From Cyclotella cryptica (Eukaryota; Bacillariophyta; Thalassiosirophyceae; Thalassiosirales; Thalassiosiraceae): a stretch of DNA of 64,000 nucleotides. Positions 43,401-54,974 of the stretch are shown piece after piece. Position 1 is the first letter of the stretch. Each line of letters begins with the position of its first letter. The translations under genes were made by a program, and so were the position numbers. The stretch covers positions 438,258 through 502,257 of the forward strand of contig JABMIG010000059.1 in assembly GCA_013187285.1 (NCBI GenBank), in the 5' to 3' direction. A model generated the notes under the pieces. It made no database searches. It saw only the letters and a list, made by a program, of their open reading frames with translations, and was not told the origin of the DNA.

Positions 43401-45482
43401 GGGATTGGACATGTTGTCAAGCTTACCGGCTGAGCCGAACTTTATGTGTCTTGATATAGTCATTAAAAAAGGTATACCGTTGACTTTCATTACATCCGCT
43501 GACAATGTGACGTTCTTGTACTGTGTCATAACCTGTAGTGGAATGGGATGAGATCGGGTTCGAACCGCCTCAGGCATTGAATGGACAGTTTTCCCCTTCA
43601 GGCTTTCGAGGTCAGGACCCCAGATGAACTCGGCGTTGCGGATGTCCTGGGAAGTAATGGGACAGTTGGGAATTAGGTTGTTCTCCACATAGCTGATAAA
43701 GTCTCGGGTGGCTGGCCGTCCTATTCTGCATTGTATGGTCCTGGCTAACTTTGCTCTGGAGAAATCATAGGTGGACAACTTAGATTTATTCTCATCTACC
43801 GTATTTATGAGGATGGTTGAGTCCTCATGCCGCTCCACGGTGTCAAAGTAATATAACCTTCGCATTGCTTCACGAAACTTGATTGTTTTACCCTCCTTGT
43901 GAACATGGAAGCAGTTGTCCGTGGCACTGTCAAATGTCACTCTGAATTTTTCTTTTACTCTGCTCAGAGACAGGATGTTGGCGATCCCCTGTGGGAAATC
44001 CCATACCCAGCTGTATCCAGATAGGTGTCCCCTCAATTTCGTGCTCTTTACCCCTGCATTACACCGAATATGCATTGTTGTTTTCACCTCCTCTATCCGG
44101 CTCAACAGATCACCGTTACTAAACACGTCAATGGTGGACTGACTGTCGAGAAGAATCCATGCGGGAGGTATACCATTGCTAGAACACGACTTCGGGTTGC
44201 TTGGAGGCATATCAGAGTTGATGAACATTAGCTCACATACGTGTCCATCATGATGATTATGGGTTTTGTTTGCACTACTAACCTCATCTCCCTCACTTGC
44301 GTACTCGATGGTGTCGCTTTCACCGCTGACGTGCAGTACAGTCCCGTCCTCATGTCTCTTTGCGATGCATTTTTCGACTGGGTGGTTATTCCTGCCGCAT
44401 CTCGTGCATGGAGCGCCCTTGTATGAGTTGCCTTGATTGACAAGAGCAGTCCCGCTGTCATCATCACCCACGGTGTTGAATGACACGCCCATATTCGTGA
44501 CATTGCCTTTTCCACTTCCAGTCTTTTTCCATCCCTTCACTGTGGTGTACGCATCGTGCAGCGTTCTTGGGTAGGTGTTCTTCCGGTTTATGAGATATGC
44601 GCATTGGAAGTCCTCGATGGCTGTTGCATATCTCTCGTGGTCGGCTCCCATCAGAAAGTGCATGGCTGCCATCCTGTCGCACCCCTGTGTCATGTACTCG
44701 GTTTTCTTCTCTTCCGACAGGGTCGAGACGTCCTCTCTGTTTTCGCGTGCGATTGCATCGACGAAACCGAGATCGTCATGGATGTTCATGTTTAACGTTT
44801 CATCGACCTCTCTGAGGGCCATAAAGCGCTCGTAGTATTCTTGCACGCTTTGGTGCCTTTGATGCCTCAGGTTGATGAAATCCTTTTTGGCATTCCACAT
44901 CGTAAGAATGGGTTCTTGGCTTGGTTGGTAACTGAAATTCACACTTTGGAGGATCTTGTAGAGACCCATCAGGTCCTTTTCCTCATTGACTGTTTTGAAC
45001 GTCGCGTCTTCTGCCAGGCTAGACTTTATGTCTTCGTCACACTGGCCATAATAGATTGAGTAGACCTGCTTCATTTCCTTTTCGACCTTCTCGGATCGTG
45101 TTAGCCAGCGATCATATTTCTTTCCGTACTTGATCTCTTCGACCTTTGATACGGACCCGTCTGCCTCTGCTGCGATGGTGGGTTCGGGTGGTGATACTTT
45201 CTTCATCTTCTCGATGGACTCAAGGACGTACAGATCGAATTGCTGACCCACAAGGGCTCTGATCCTGGTGTCTACGACTGTGAAGTTGGCTATCTGATTG
45301 GTACGGTTCGTACCAGTCTCGAAAACGAAGCCAGCGAGATCGGGATGGGCTCCTTGGAACCGCTTCTTCTTCACAAATCGCTTGGTGTTGAAACAACGTC
45401 CGGAGGCATTGTTTCCACTGTTGCCTTCATTCGTGATGTTAGGCTTCTGTTCGCCGGCCGGTGCGGCGTTGTCGGTGCCCAT
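40423..45482 (-). pseudogene. Copia gag-pol region (fossil)
   Basis: Parts seen along the minus strand: a Gag-like region with a CCHC zinc knuckle (CTRCGRNNHPVEKC), a protease-like motif (LLDSQSTIDVFSNG), an integrase-like region, an acidic linker, then RT (with ATLDIPGAFLQT and IVRHVDDLKIS) and an RNase H-like end (STEAETVAVHD). The order is that of Copia pol. The region is broken, with about three breaks. Confidence 0.85.
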
Positions 45483-45517
45483 GCTGGCAACCGCACTATG
45501 TGTAATTCAGTAATTAT

Positions 45518-45795
45518 GTTGGCGATCGACTTCCACCGGAGCTATATGGCAGGGATCACCCTAACCTGAGGCTACGCGGGATGGTTGTTTTCAGTTCTAC
45601 ACTTTCGTGGTGGCAATTGGTAAACTACTAATTACTGAATTATGAGCCATCTGGTGGTGACGGGGCTCTACCAATCACTCCGCTACCACTTGTGCCCAAG
45701 AGCGTGATCTGTGCCTGTGCTGCGTCCCGTATGTGTCCATACTCGCATATGTATCCGCTGTATCCTTTTTACACATCTTTTGTGTGCCCAAAACA
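45518..45795 (-). repeat. Copia LTR (5' LTR with respect to coding strand)
   Basis: Second LTR copy, about 278 bp, nearly identical to 40002-40280. It should carry the element's promoter. Confidence 0.88.
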
Positions 45796-45884
45796 ATTGT
45801 GACCAATGGATTCCGACCTTTTTTTATCCGTGACTAAAAGAGGATATATGTATAATTAGTGGATTTTTAGTGAACTAGCGGATA

Positions 45885-46090
45885 ATTAGTACTATTGCAA
45901 ATAATTTGTACTATTGCAAATTATTTGTACTATTGCAAAAAAATTGTACAATTGCATTTTATTAGATCCTGTACTATTCCTACGTGCAAATCTGCTAGAT
46001 TTCTGGAGGACTGGAGGATTTCTAGCGGATCCGTAGATAATATGTACTGTTGCAGATAATTTGTACAATTGCGGATAATTTGCGCAATCG
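45885..46090. repeat. AT-rich repeat of GTACTATTGCAAATAATTT type
   Basis: GTACTATTGCAAA(T)A/TATTT and close variants (GTACAATTGC, GTACTGTTGCAGATAATT) recur about seven times with 18-20-bp spacing, interrupted by a short unique piece. No coding sense. It lies between the Copia element and the inverted-repeat element at 46246. Confidence 0.7.
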
Positions 46091-46347
46091 CGGATTTTTG
46101 CGTGTGTGCAAAGCAGTCGTGCAGGTGTAAAAATACATCATGTGCAAACATATTACTATGAAGATTGTCCCGCAAAATCAAGAATTTCCTTAGCCTTCCT
46201 AACCCTATACAAAATTGTGTATTGCAACGATCAATCTTAGACATGTCCTGTCAATAAAATATAGCCTACTTTTTCGCGTACTTTTTTGTCTACCTTTTTG
46301 TTTTGGTGATGTCATGGCCGCCGCCCCCAAAAAAGTAAGTCAAAAAC

Positions 46348-46414
46348 CAAAAAGTAGACGATTAACCACGCACTAAAAATGCCAAATCTATTAAGGTTAA
46401 TCGTCTACTTTTTT
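46348..46414. repeat. 20-bp perfect inverted repeat with 26-nt loop
   Basis: AAAAAGTAGACGATTAACC is followed by its reverse complement GGTTAATCGTCTACTTTTT. It is a strong hairpin within the left part of the inverted-repeat element. Confidence 0.85.
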
Positions 46415-46860
46415 CCTTACTTTTTTGTCCCGATGAAATTCATCCACCATTCCGTTTAGCTTACCATCATCGCCCATGCATACGTGACAGCGTTTGATGT
46501 CAAGTGCTGTGTTCGCACGAAATAATGCAAACTTCAGCTGCATCATAACGTCAATAGCATTTGATGTAAGTGCCGGTTGCAAAATCGTTTGCTGTGACTC
46601 AATACGATGTTACATTCATTCTTGCGGCTAGGGGGCACTTTGGACTTCAATTTCAATTTCATGATTTGGGCCTGTTTAGCAGTGGGCATAGAACCGTGAT
46701 TCTGCAGAAGGGAGAAGTACGTGACCGCGTCCAAGTAGTTTGCAAGATCCAACAAGGGATCTGAAGTCGGCTCAACATGCTCTACCAGTGACTGCAGAGA
46801 TGGGTTTTCCTCGGCCATCATTGTAATGAGAATGATGCAAAAAATGATACAAGATGACAT
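46397..46860 (-). pseudogene. Passenger ORF of the inverted-repeat element, frame-broken
   Basis: ATG 46860 opens a frame with a short hydrophobic start (CIIFCIILITMM), then AEENPSLQSLVEHVEPTSDP and a helical region to KRF. The coding sense then moves to another frame (LQPALTSNAIDVMMQLKFAL…MVDEFHRDKKVRKKVDD, ending at TGA/TAA near 46397), consistent with one missing base at the TTTT near 46.58 kb. About 150 residues in all. No family recognised. Confidence 0.4.
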
Positions 46861-47044
46861 AGAGTGGACAGGTGGGGCAATTTTGGTAGCGTCCGTGAAT
46901 TTCGGTCCTGTCAGTCATGCAGTCTGACGCTACTTTTTCCTTACCTTTCTCAATCTAGGAGTATAAATCAATCTAACCAGGTATCTAAAGTAAGCTAACA
47001 AGTAGACAAAAAGTAGCCAAATCCATTGACAGGACGAGCCTTAC

Positions 47045-47536
47045 CTAAAACGTAAATCGCAAATCACATTTCTCGCAGATAGCATTTCGAATCCCCTCCA
47101 TGTCGACGTTATCGTTCTGGGCCGGCTCCGTCAATGAAGGCGGATGAGGCATTTCACGCTGTCGGGGAGAGAAATTTCGGGAAGAAAGAGTATACCGCGG
47201 GGCAGAGTGTGGCAGCAGAGTTATCGTGGTGGCGGCGACGCCGTGGAGATCGCGAGGTGGTAGTAAGGAGGGTTTATTCTGCAATAGTTCGAGGAGTTCA
47301 AGGGCGAAGAGGGAATCGTTGCGAATTCTTTCAAAAACGCTGGATTTTAATGCCTGAAGAGAGCGTGGTGAAAGCAGAGAAGGAGGAGCGGTTCGGTAGG
47401 TGCGGAAGTACAAAAAGGCTGTTGTTGTTGAGGGGGTGGGGCAGAGAAAATGGCCATGGTGCAATGGTTGACTAGCGTGAGAGGCCAGGCAACAGCTAGG
47501 TATAGTGGATCCGAAGTATGTTCTACGAGGTAACAT
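47045..47536 (-). CDS. Hypothetical 163-residue protein
   Basis: ATG 47536 to a stop at 47045. The N-terminal 60 residues are rich in Ser, Pro, His and hydroxylated residues with few acids, like an organelle-targeting leader. A more globular part follows (SSVFERIRNDSLFALELLELLQ), and the tail has a CxxC-like pair (ICEKCDLRF). The stop lies 11 bp from the inverted-repeat element, so the true C-terminus may have been altered by that insertion. Unrecognised; it could be a chance frame in a slightly GC-richer patch. Confidence 0.35.
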   Translation of the reverse strand: MLPRRTYFGSTIPSCCLASHASQPLHHGHFLCPTPSTTTAFLYFRTYRTAPPSLLSPRSLQALKSSVFERIRNDSLFALELLELLQNKPSLLPPRDLHGVAATTITLLPHSAPRYTLSSRNFSPRQREMPHPPSLTEPAQNDNVDMEGIRNAICEKCDLRFTF

Positions 47537-49802
47537 TCTAGTAAGGTGGTGTATGTAATGTATGACTTTTCCATGCTCCGAAAAAGTGATTCCCCGTAAA
47601 TGAAAAAACTTTTACCAAGGCATTATCCACAATATGAATAGTGTAATATACCATTCTCAATATCATAGATAACGTCACAATTTTTACCTAGCCATCATAG
47701 AAAGAATCTATGATTTATCCGAATCTTAAAGAATCCGTGACGCGTAGTTATCAAGCAGTCTCGGGCGATTTTTTCAATATCATAGATTCGTTCTATGACA
47801 TATCACAATCCGATTTCTGGCCACACTTACGCCCCATGTTTAGGCCTTTTAACACTACGTGTCATACAAAATAACCCCCTCATGATACATATTAAGGTAC
47901 ATAAAAATAAGTACTATGTCAATGTGCCCCTCTCTAGAGCTGTACCTTCTAGTGCCACCCCCAAGGCACCCCAACCAATACACACTCTAGTATGGAGTCT
48001 GAACTAGTAAATTGTTTGTGACACAAGTTTGTTGGACATGTCCATAGGGGTGCATTTCAACAACAATTCCTGTTGCTATTAGAGTTAGAGCACCACAATT
48101 TTGTATATGGTACACATATCATGTGTGTCATACGAGTTATGGCACACCTGTTGTAACAAATGAATTGCTTGCAAAACACTCGTAAAATATGGTGCATATA
48201 TGTGTAACATAACTATAATCTGAAAATATCATATTACTTCCCAAATTCATTCCAGTATGTGATGACATTAGATAATACAAAACATAAGCTTAATAAGAAT
48301 CACATCCTCAATTCCTTTTGAAGTTGCGACTTAGAAAGTTGGGACACCACATGAATCCTCATTAAGAAAGACATCTTCCTGTGATCCTTCGTAAGTAGCT
48401 CATGGAGGCTTATTGATTTTTTGACTAGATAAAAAGCAGCCGTAGTGAATTAGATTTATGGAGGGTGTGTGGTGCCACTAATGGATTGAGTAACAATTTC
48501 AAGCATTATTTCATGATCATTAAGGAAAATTTCCTTTGCTCAGCAAATTTGATTACTTACTTATTTTTTCTTCTTGTTGTTATATGGGTTGGCATGTCCA
48601 TACACTTTGAGGAATACAATGGATCATCAAGGGCACAGTCATCAATCCTATCATAATCATTGTTTATTGCTCATTCATTGTAGTGCACATATATATTGTG
48701 ATGATACTACCCAAATCCCATCTTACAATTCAATCGGTATGGCACATTGTTACCACTGCAATCAATATTCATTTCACTATGCTGCACTTACATCTTTGAT
48801 TGCTCATCTTTTTCATGTTCACAACTGGGTAAGTCAGTTGATTGTAACAGTTGCCTCTTTCAGATGTCTGACTCAATTTTTTAAATTGATGCATCCTTTT
48901 TCACCATTACAGATGGTAACAATTACAATAGCTTTTTAATATTTATTGGCATAGATGCCAAAGTTCCTTCTAAAAGGTAGAAATAAGGGTAAGTTCAATG
49001 TTGAAATGAAAAATCATAAGTGCCACCAGACTCTCGCATTGTGCAACAGTGTTTTTGGGCATACTCAAAACCTTAACTAACAGTACATAACTGATACAAC
49101 CTCATCTAGGATAATGTCAGAGTATCTCTTTGTATACTCCATGTTTGCATTTTGCATTGTCAATTACATCATTGATGCAACTGTGTACCAGAGGGACAGA
49201 TGGAAAGAGAAAAGTTGCTTCTGTTTGAGATTGCAATCAGTAGGCAGAGTGAATGACCAGATTCAAAGGTTGTGCAATTGATCTATTTAGGGAGATATTT
49301 AGAAGTGCCTTAGACAAGTTGGATTAGCTGGGAGGATGTTTCATGTCTATGAGCGGTGGGCTTGTAGGTGTATTCATCATTGAGTTGTTCGGTTTTGTTT
49401 GTTCTGATCTTCTTCTTACTCATGGTAAGTGGTGGACTCACAGGATTTTCTCATCATCTGGAGGCTTTAGTAATGGGGTATTTGATGCAATGGTTCCAAT
49501 AGTAGTCTTGTTCCAGTCTTGTGAAAATTGACTGAGTTGTGTGCTTGAGGTGTTTCAAGTAAATTTTCTAAATAGTTGGAAGGTTGTTAGACCTTGTCAG
49601 TGGTAAGAATTTACTGGTAATTTATTTGGTGATGTGATCGTGAACATAGGTAAACATCTTAAGATATTTCATATTACGCGAACTGTATGACCTATGATTA
49701 CGATAGCAATTAAGATATTATTTACAATGAAATCTCTCGAAAATATATACGTAATTCATCATAGAATTGTTCTCTGATATAGACGAGCGGTAATATAGAA
49801 AT
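47537..49802. other. AT-rich intergenic stretch
   Basis: About 2.3 kb with no supported gene. Near 47,690-47,800 short palindromes of the CATAGATTC…TTCTATG type recur. The small open frames (48465-48656, 48574-48939, 49343-49531) are not coding-like. Confidence 0.4.
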
Positions 49803-50280
49803 ATCTACTAGTGGAACAAGTTTCAATGTCATTTTGACATTACGTAGAACTGTACTAACTTTGACTGTACAAAAGCACAGATAAATCTAGTAGAAATGCC
49901 TACGAGCCTACTCATACATCACGGTATGTACGTAACAAAAAAACGAACGAACAAATAACAAACACGTGAACGGGGTTGAGGGAAAATTGTTATTCCTAAC
50001 ATAATTTCCACATGTACTGTTTGAGTCACAATTAGAGTCAAAAATCACATTGAAAAATACAACATAGGGTTACAATTCACCAGAAATAGTGGATCTCCAT
50101 GTTCAATTGAAAGTTGAATCAGGGAGGCACAAGCACATGTCTTATTATGATCCTATGCTGTGTGAGGTCGTGACCAAAATGGATAAGTTTTTGAGACGAT
50201 GAGAAGGTGCGACTGAGAACATGAGCGAGCTAGGGAGTCTTTTTGGAAACGCGTGTTACCTTCGTGAATGACTCTTTCTT

Positions 50281-50598
50281 GTGAACATAACGCTAGCTTG
50301 TGAAAATAACATCATCTAGGCTGTCATTTTCACAAGCTTGAGTTATTTTCACAAGCTTGCGTGATTTTCACAATGTGAAAATAACGTAGTCATGAGAAAA
50401 TAACCTAGTCGTGAGAAAATAACAATATTTTACCATCTTATGTACTATGGTGTTGTGAAAATAACCTAGTCGTGAGAAAATAACCTAGTTGTGAGAAAAT
50501 AACATAAATTATTACGTAATATTCTCACGGCAACGTTATTTTCTGCAGATTACGTTATATTCAAAATGTGAAAATAGCCACATGATGTGAAAATAACG
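50281..50598. repeat. Iteron cluster, unit 1
   Basis: About twelve copies of GTGAAAATAAC or GTGAGAAAATAACCTAGT, some inverted (GTTATTTTCAC), within 320 bp. Direct runs such as GTCGTGAGAAAATAACCTA repeat at ~20-bp steps, and inverted pairs around CACAAGCTTG form hairpins. Same layout in every unit; candidate recombinase arm sites or replication iterons. Confidence 0.8.
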
Positions 50599-50979
50599 GA
50601 TTTTTTCGCTGACGCACCAATTCAGTCACACCAACACAACTGACCACACCATGTGACTAAAAATGGTGCTGCCAAGGAAAGCACCACTGCTATAAGTAGT
50701 GAACAAGGTGAAAGCTGTCTCACCACCTGTGTCACAGTTGGTGGATGTTGATGACTTTATAGGGTGGGTAGTGGTATGATTATTTGTTGAGAACATGAAT
50801 GAGAAATTAAGTACCTCTAAAACTGTGTAAGCCCTATCACAGTAATTTTAGTGGTTAGTAAAACATTGTGCTATTTTCACACAACACTTGAATTCCCTCA
50901 ACGCCAACAAAGGAATAAGGAACAATACAGGCATGACCCTTTCGACTGCCTCGCTCCCCTCTCAACACATACATCCCTG

Positions 50980-52163
50980 CCGGGTATCTGCTGTACTGGG
51001 CACTGCCTTGAAATAATGGTGCATCACCATGAAGAACATCAGTATAACAAAATAAATACCTTGCAAATGCAAGCACTGGACAGATCCATGGAGCTTTTGG
51101 ATTGGCATACACATGCCATGGACCAAACTCATCACCAGTCTGATTTCCTTTTGTCTTGGCAAACTCAAAACTAGTGCATCATCTCTGAAAGAGATGTGAT
51201 TAATTTTGCCCCTACACAATTCTCTGCTCATTTCATTAAGCACCAATCCAAAACAAAAAAGAGGTGACAGAAAACATCCTCCTTCTCTCCACTGAAGAAA
51301 AGCTTCTTTGCAATGTTGTTGTATACCTTCAAAGGCATGGGCAATTTCCCTTCAGTTAATTTCAAACCAAGATGTTGCTTAGCTGCTTGGGTGATTCGTT
51401 TCATCCCTCCCATGAACTTGTTCATTTTTGGGATGTACAGCTTTGGCCTCTCAACCCCAGCCAATTTGTTGAGGTAAGAGATTGAACTACGAATTGCTGA
51501 GAAGGTAGAGTATGACTGATAGAGAAACAACGTGACTTTGCCTGTACCCTCATCCACCATGTCATCAGTGATTGCATCGCCATTATCAATCTCATTCAAA
51601 TACTTCTGTGCAACGTTACGGTCAACTTTAACGGTGTTCGTTTTGGTTCGCATGAAGTCTCGCACTATCTCATATGTAATGGCACCCTCTCCATCAATTT
51701 TAATGGGTGAATGGTGAGGTTGTTGACTGGTTGCTGGATGCACTGCCTTCAGAGCATTTTGCATGTACTGTTGGACTCGGCGGCTTTTCTTCCCAGTTGT
51801 CTCTTTTTCTTTGTCATATTTGTGATAATTAAGGAGTTCATCACGATGGTCATCGGCAATACACTCGGGATGGTTCTCTAGTAGAAATCGAGAAAATAAG
51901 ACAAGCTTCTCGTGGTAGGTACGTTTGGATCCATCTGACACAAATCCCTTTTCAACACCCTCTGCTGAAACTCTTGCATCAGCTGCAAAAGCAGAAGCCG
52001 CTGCACCCACTGCAGTGGCAGCTACAGCACCAGCCAGGGCACCCATGGGAGTGCCAATATCATTGTCTTGGGCAACTGTTACAACAACAGAAGATGCCAG
52101 GATGAGTGTTTTTAGTGCTGTTGTTAGTACCCTCATGATCATATAGAGTGGTTCTATTGGCAA
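50980..52163 (-). CDS. Tyrosine-recombinase-like protein with signal-peptide-like leader, unit 1
   Basis: ATG 52163 opens 311 codons to a TGA at 51228-51230. Residues ~8-31 are a signal-peptide-like hydrophobic stretch (LTTALKTLILASSVVVTVAQ), then an Ala-rich segment with AASAFAAD. Residues ~75-140 (SDGSKRTYHEKLVLFSRFLL…) look like the SAM-like core-binding domain of tyrosine recombinases, and 210-311 is an alpha-helical linker ending LFFVLDWCLMK. Beyond the TGA, similarity to eukaryotic Crypton/DUF3504-like recombinases continues (AENCVGAK, then FAKTKGNQTGDEFGPWHVYA, SAQYSRY), partly in another frame. The His-x-x-Arg and Tyr part is not found. TATA-like repeats lie 110-190 bp upstream. Confidence 0.6.
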
Positions 52164-53090
52164 AGTGAAGGTGATGATGTTGTGGTGGTGATGGTTGTGA
52201 TGTTAGCTGTTTCTTAGCTATTTGTTATGGATATCATACCTATTGACCACACCAACCTGAATACTAGTGGGTTAGGTAAGATATATATAATAAATATAGA
52301 TGTGTATATATATATAAATAACAATATATTATGTGTTATGGTATGGTACCTACCATACGGAGTGGTTCGCCCACCAGTGAGACTGTACTGCGTAGGAATA
52401 GTACCACTTCATGTATGTGGTTTAGTTGCAATGTCGTAAAAACATTGAAACTTTTTTTAAAGCCGCGTACGTTTAGCATGCAAGTGAACAGCTAACGTAA
52501 GAAATACAAAAAATATTTTAGCGTATTTTAAATAACGATGGCATTTTGACATTGACTTTTCATTACGTCACATGGGAATTCCGTGAACTACAGGTATTAA
52601 CATTGAAATTTGGCGGATCTACTAGTGGAACAAGTTTCAATGTCATTTTGACATTACGTAGAACTGTACTAACTTTGACTGTACAAAAGCACAGATAAAT
52701 CTAGTAGAAATGCCTACGAGCCTACTCATACATCACGGTATGTACGTAACAAAAACGAACGAACAAATAACAAACACGTGAACGGGGTTGAGGGAAAATT
52801 GTTATTCCTAACATAATTTCCACATGTACTGTTTGAGTCACAATTAGAGTCAAAAATCACATTGAAAAATACAACATAGGGTTACAATTCACCAGAAATA
52901 GTGGATCTCCATGTTCAATTGAAAGTTGAATCAGGGAGGCACAAGCACATGTCTTATTATGATCCTATGCTGTGTGAGGTCGTGACCAAAATGGATAAGT
53001 TTTGAGACGATGAGAAGGTGCGACTGAGAACATGAGCGAGCTAGGGAGTCTTTTGGAAACGCGTGTTACCTTCGTGAATGACTCTTTCTT

Positions 53091-53408
53091 GTGAACATAA
53101 CGCTAGCTTGTGAAAATAACATCATCTAGGCTGTCATTTTCACAAGCTTGAGTTATTTTCACAAGCTTGCGTGATTTTCACAATGTGAAAATAACGTAGT
53201 CATGAGAAAATAACCTAGTCGTGAGAAAATAACAATATTTTACCATCTTATGTACTATGGTGTTGTGAAAATAACCTAGTCGTGAGAAAATAACCTAGTT
53301 GTGAGAAAATAACATAAATTATTACGTAATATTCTCACGGCAACGTTATTTTCTGCAGATTACGTTATATTCAAAATGTGAAAATAGCCACATGATGTGA
53401 AAATAACG
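53091..53408. repeat. Iteron cluster, unit 2
   Basis: Same arrangement of GTGAAAATAAC and inverted GTTATTTTCAC words as in unit 1, essentially identical. Confidence 0.8.
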
Positions 53409-53790
53409 GATTTTTTCGCTGACGCACCAATTCAGTCACACCAACACAACTGACCACACCATGTGACTAAAAATGGTGCTGCCAAGGAAAGCACCACTGC
53501 TATAAGTAGTGAACAAGGTGAAAGCTGTCTCACCACCTGTGTCACAGTTGGTGGATGTTGATGACTTTATAGGGTGGGTAGTGGTATGATTATTTGTTGA
53601 GAACATGAATGAGAAATTAAGTACCTCTAAAACTGTGTAAGCCCTATCACAGTAATTTTAGTGGTTAGTAAAACATTGTGCTATTTTCACACAACACTTG
53701 AATTCCCTCAACGCCAACAAAGGAATAAGGAACAATACAGGCATGACCCCTTTCGACTGCCTCGCTCCCCTCTCAACACATACATCCCTG

Positions 53791-54974
53791 CCGGGTATCT
53801 GCTGTACTGGGCACTGCCTTGAAATAATGGTGCATCACCATGAAGAACATCAGTATAACAAAATAAATACCTTGCAAATGCAAGCACTGGACAGATCCAT
53901 GGAGCTTTTGGATTGGCATACACATGCCATGGACCAAACTCATCACCAGTCTGATTTCCTTTTGTCTTGGCAAACTCAAAACTAGTGCATCATCTCTGAA
54001 AGAGATGTGATTAATTTTGCCCCTACACAATTCTCTGCTCATTTCATTAAGCACCAATCCAAAACAAAAAAGAGGTGACAGAAAACATCCTCCTTCTCTC
54101 CACTGAAGAAAAGCTTCTTTGCAATGTTGTTGTATACCTTCAAAGGCATGGGCAATTTCCCTTCAGTTAATTTCAAACCAAGATGTTGCTTAGCTGCTTG
54201 GGTGATTCGTTTCATCCCTCCCATGAACTTGTTCATTTTTGGGATGTACAGCTTTGGCCTCTCAACCCCAGCCAATTTGTTGAGGTAAGAGATTGAACTA
54301 CGAATTGCTGAGAAGGTAGAGTATGACTGATAGAGAAACAACGTGACTTTGCCTGTACCCTCATCCACCATGTCATCAGTGATTGCATCGCCATTATCAA
54401 TCTCATTCAAATACTTCTGTGCAACGTTACGGTCAACTTTAACGGTGTTCGTTTTGGTTCGCATGAAGTCTCGCACTATCTCATATGTAATGGCACCCTC
54501 TCCATCAATTTTAATGGGTGAATGGTGAGGTTGTTGACTGGTTGCTGGATGCACTGCCTTCAGAGCATTTTGCATGTACTGTTGGACTCGACGGCTTTTC
54601 TTCCCAGTTGTCTCTTTTTCTTTGTCATATTTGTGATAATTAAGGAGTTCATCACGATGGTCATCGGCAATACACTCGGGATGGTTCTCTAGTAGAAATC
54701 GAGAAAATAAGACAAGCTTCTCGTGGTAGGTACGTTTGGATCCATCTGACACAAATCCCTTTTCAACACCCTCTGCTGAAACTCTTGCATCAGCTGCAAA
54801 AGCAGAAGCCGCTGCACCCACTGCAGTGGCAGCTACAGCACCAGCCAGGGCACCCATGGGAGTGCCAATATCATTGTCTTGGGCAACTGTTACAACAACA
54901 GAAGATGCCAGGATGAGTGTTTTTAGTGCTGTTGTTAGTACCCTCATGATCATATAGAGTGGTTCTATTGGCAA
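53791..54974 (-). CDS. Tyrosine-recombinase-like protein, unit 2
   Basis: ATG 54974; 311 codons to a TGA at 54039-54041, identical in protein sequence to unit 1. The recombinase-like continuation downstream (to about 53791) is in another frame, as in unit 1. Confidence 0.6.

Larger units (their letters stand above)
40002..45795 (-). mobile_element. Copia-type LTR retrotransposon (fossil, young)
   Basis: Two near-identical ~278-bp LTRs bracket a ~5.2-kb interior coding on the minus strand for Gag (with zinc knuckle), protease-, integrase-, RT- and RNase H-like parts in Copia order (integrase before RT). The LTRs begin TGTTGGC and the left copy ends GCCAACA. Similarity of the LTRs suggests a recent insertion. 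The coding part is broken, with about three breaks. No clear target-site duplication was seen. Copia elements of this kind (CoDi) are common in diatom genomes; assignment to a lineage is not attempted. Confidence 0.9.
46246..47034. mobile_element. 789-bp terminal-inverted-repeat element carrying a small ORF
   Basis: TCCTGTCAAT at 46246 is matched by ATTGACAGGA at 47025-47034. Inward, both ends continue with the similar sequence GGCTACTTTTTGTCTAC (left form GCCTACTTTTTCGCG…TTTTTTGTCTAC). The left part has extra nested copies of AAAAAGTAGAC in both orientations. A minus-strand ORF lies inside. No transposase is recognised, so it is a non-autonomous element of unknown family, perhaps with a captured gene piece. 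No target-site duplication was found. Confidence 0.65.
49803..52617 (-). repeat. Array unit 1 (2815 bp)
   Basis: First unit, joined on the left to unique DNA at AAAT|ATCTA. It contains iterons 50281-50598 and the recombinase-like gene at 51228-52163 with its downstream part. Its left end (GTGGAACAAG) is like unit 2, and its right end is identical at marker positions to unit 5. Confidence 0.95.

Noticed and set aside
47690-47800. Short palindromes as a terminator or regulatory site
   Set aside because: AT-rich nuclear DNA produces such palindromes by chance and no gene is positioned to use them.
50851-51174. Plus-strand frames of ~100 codons in each array unit (for example 50851-51174)
   Set aside because: They are shadows of the minus-strand recombinase-like sequence, which carries the recognisable motifs.
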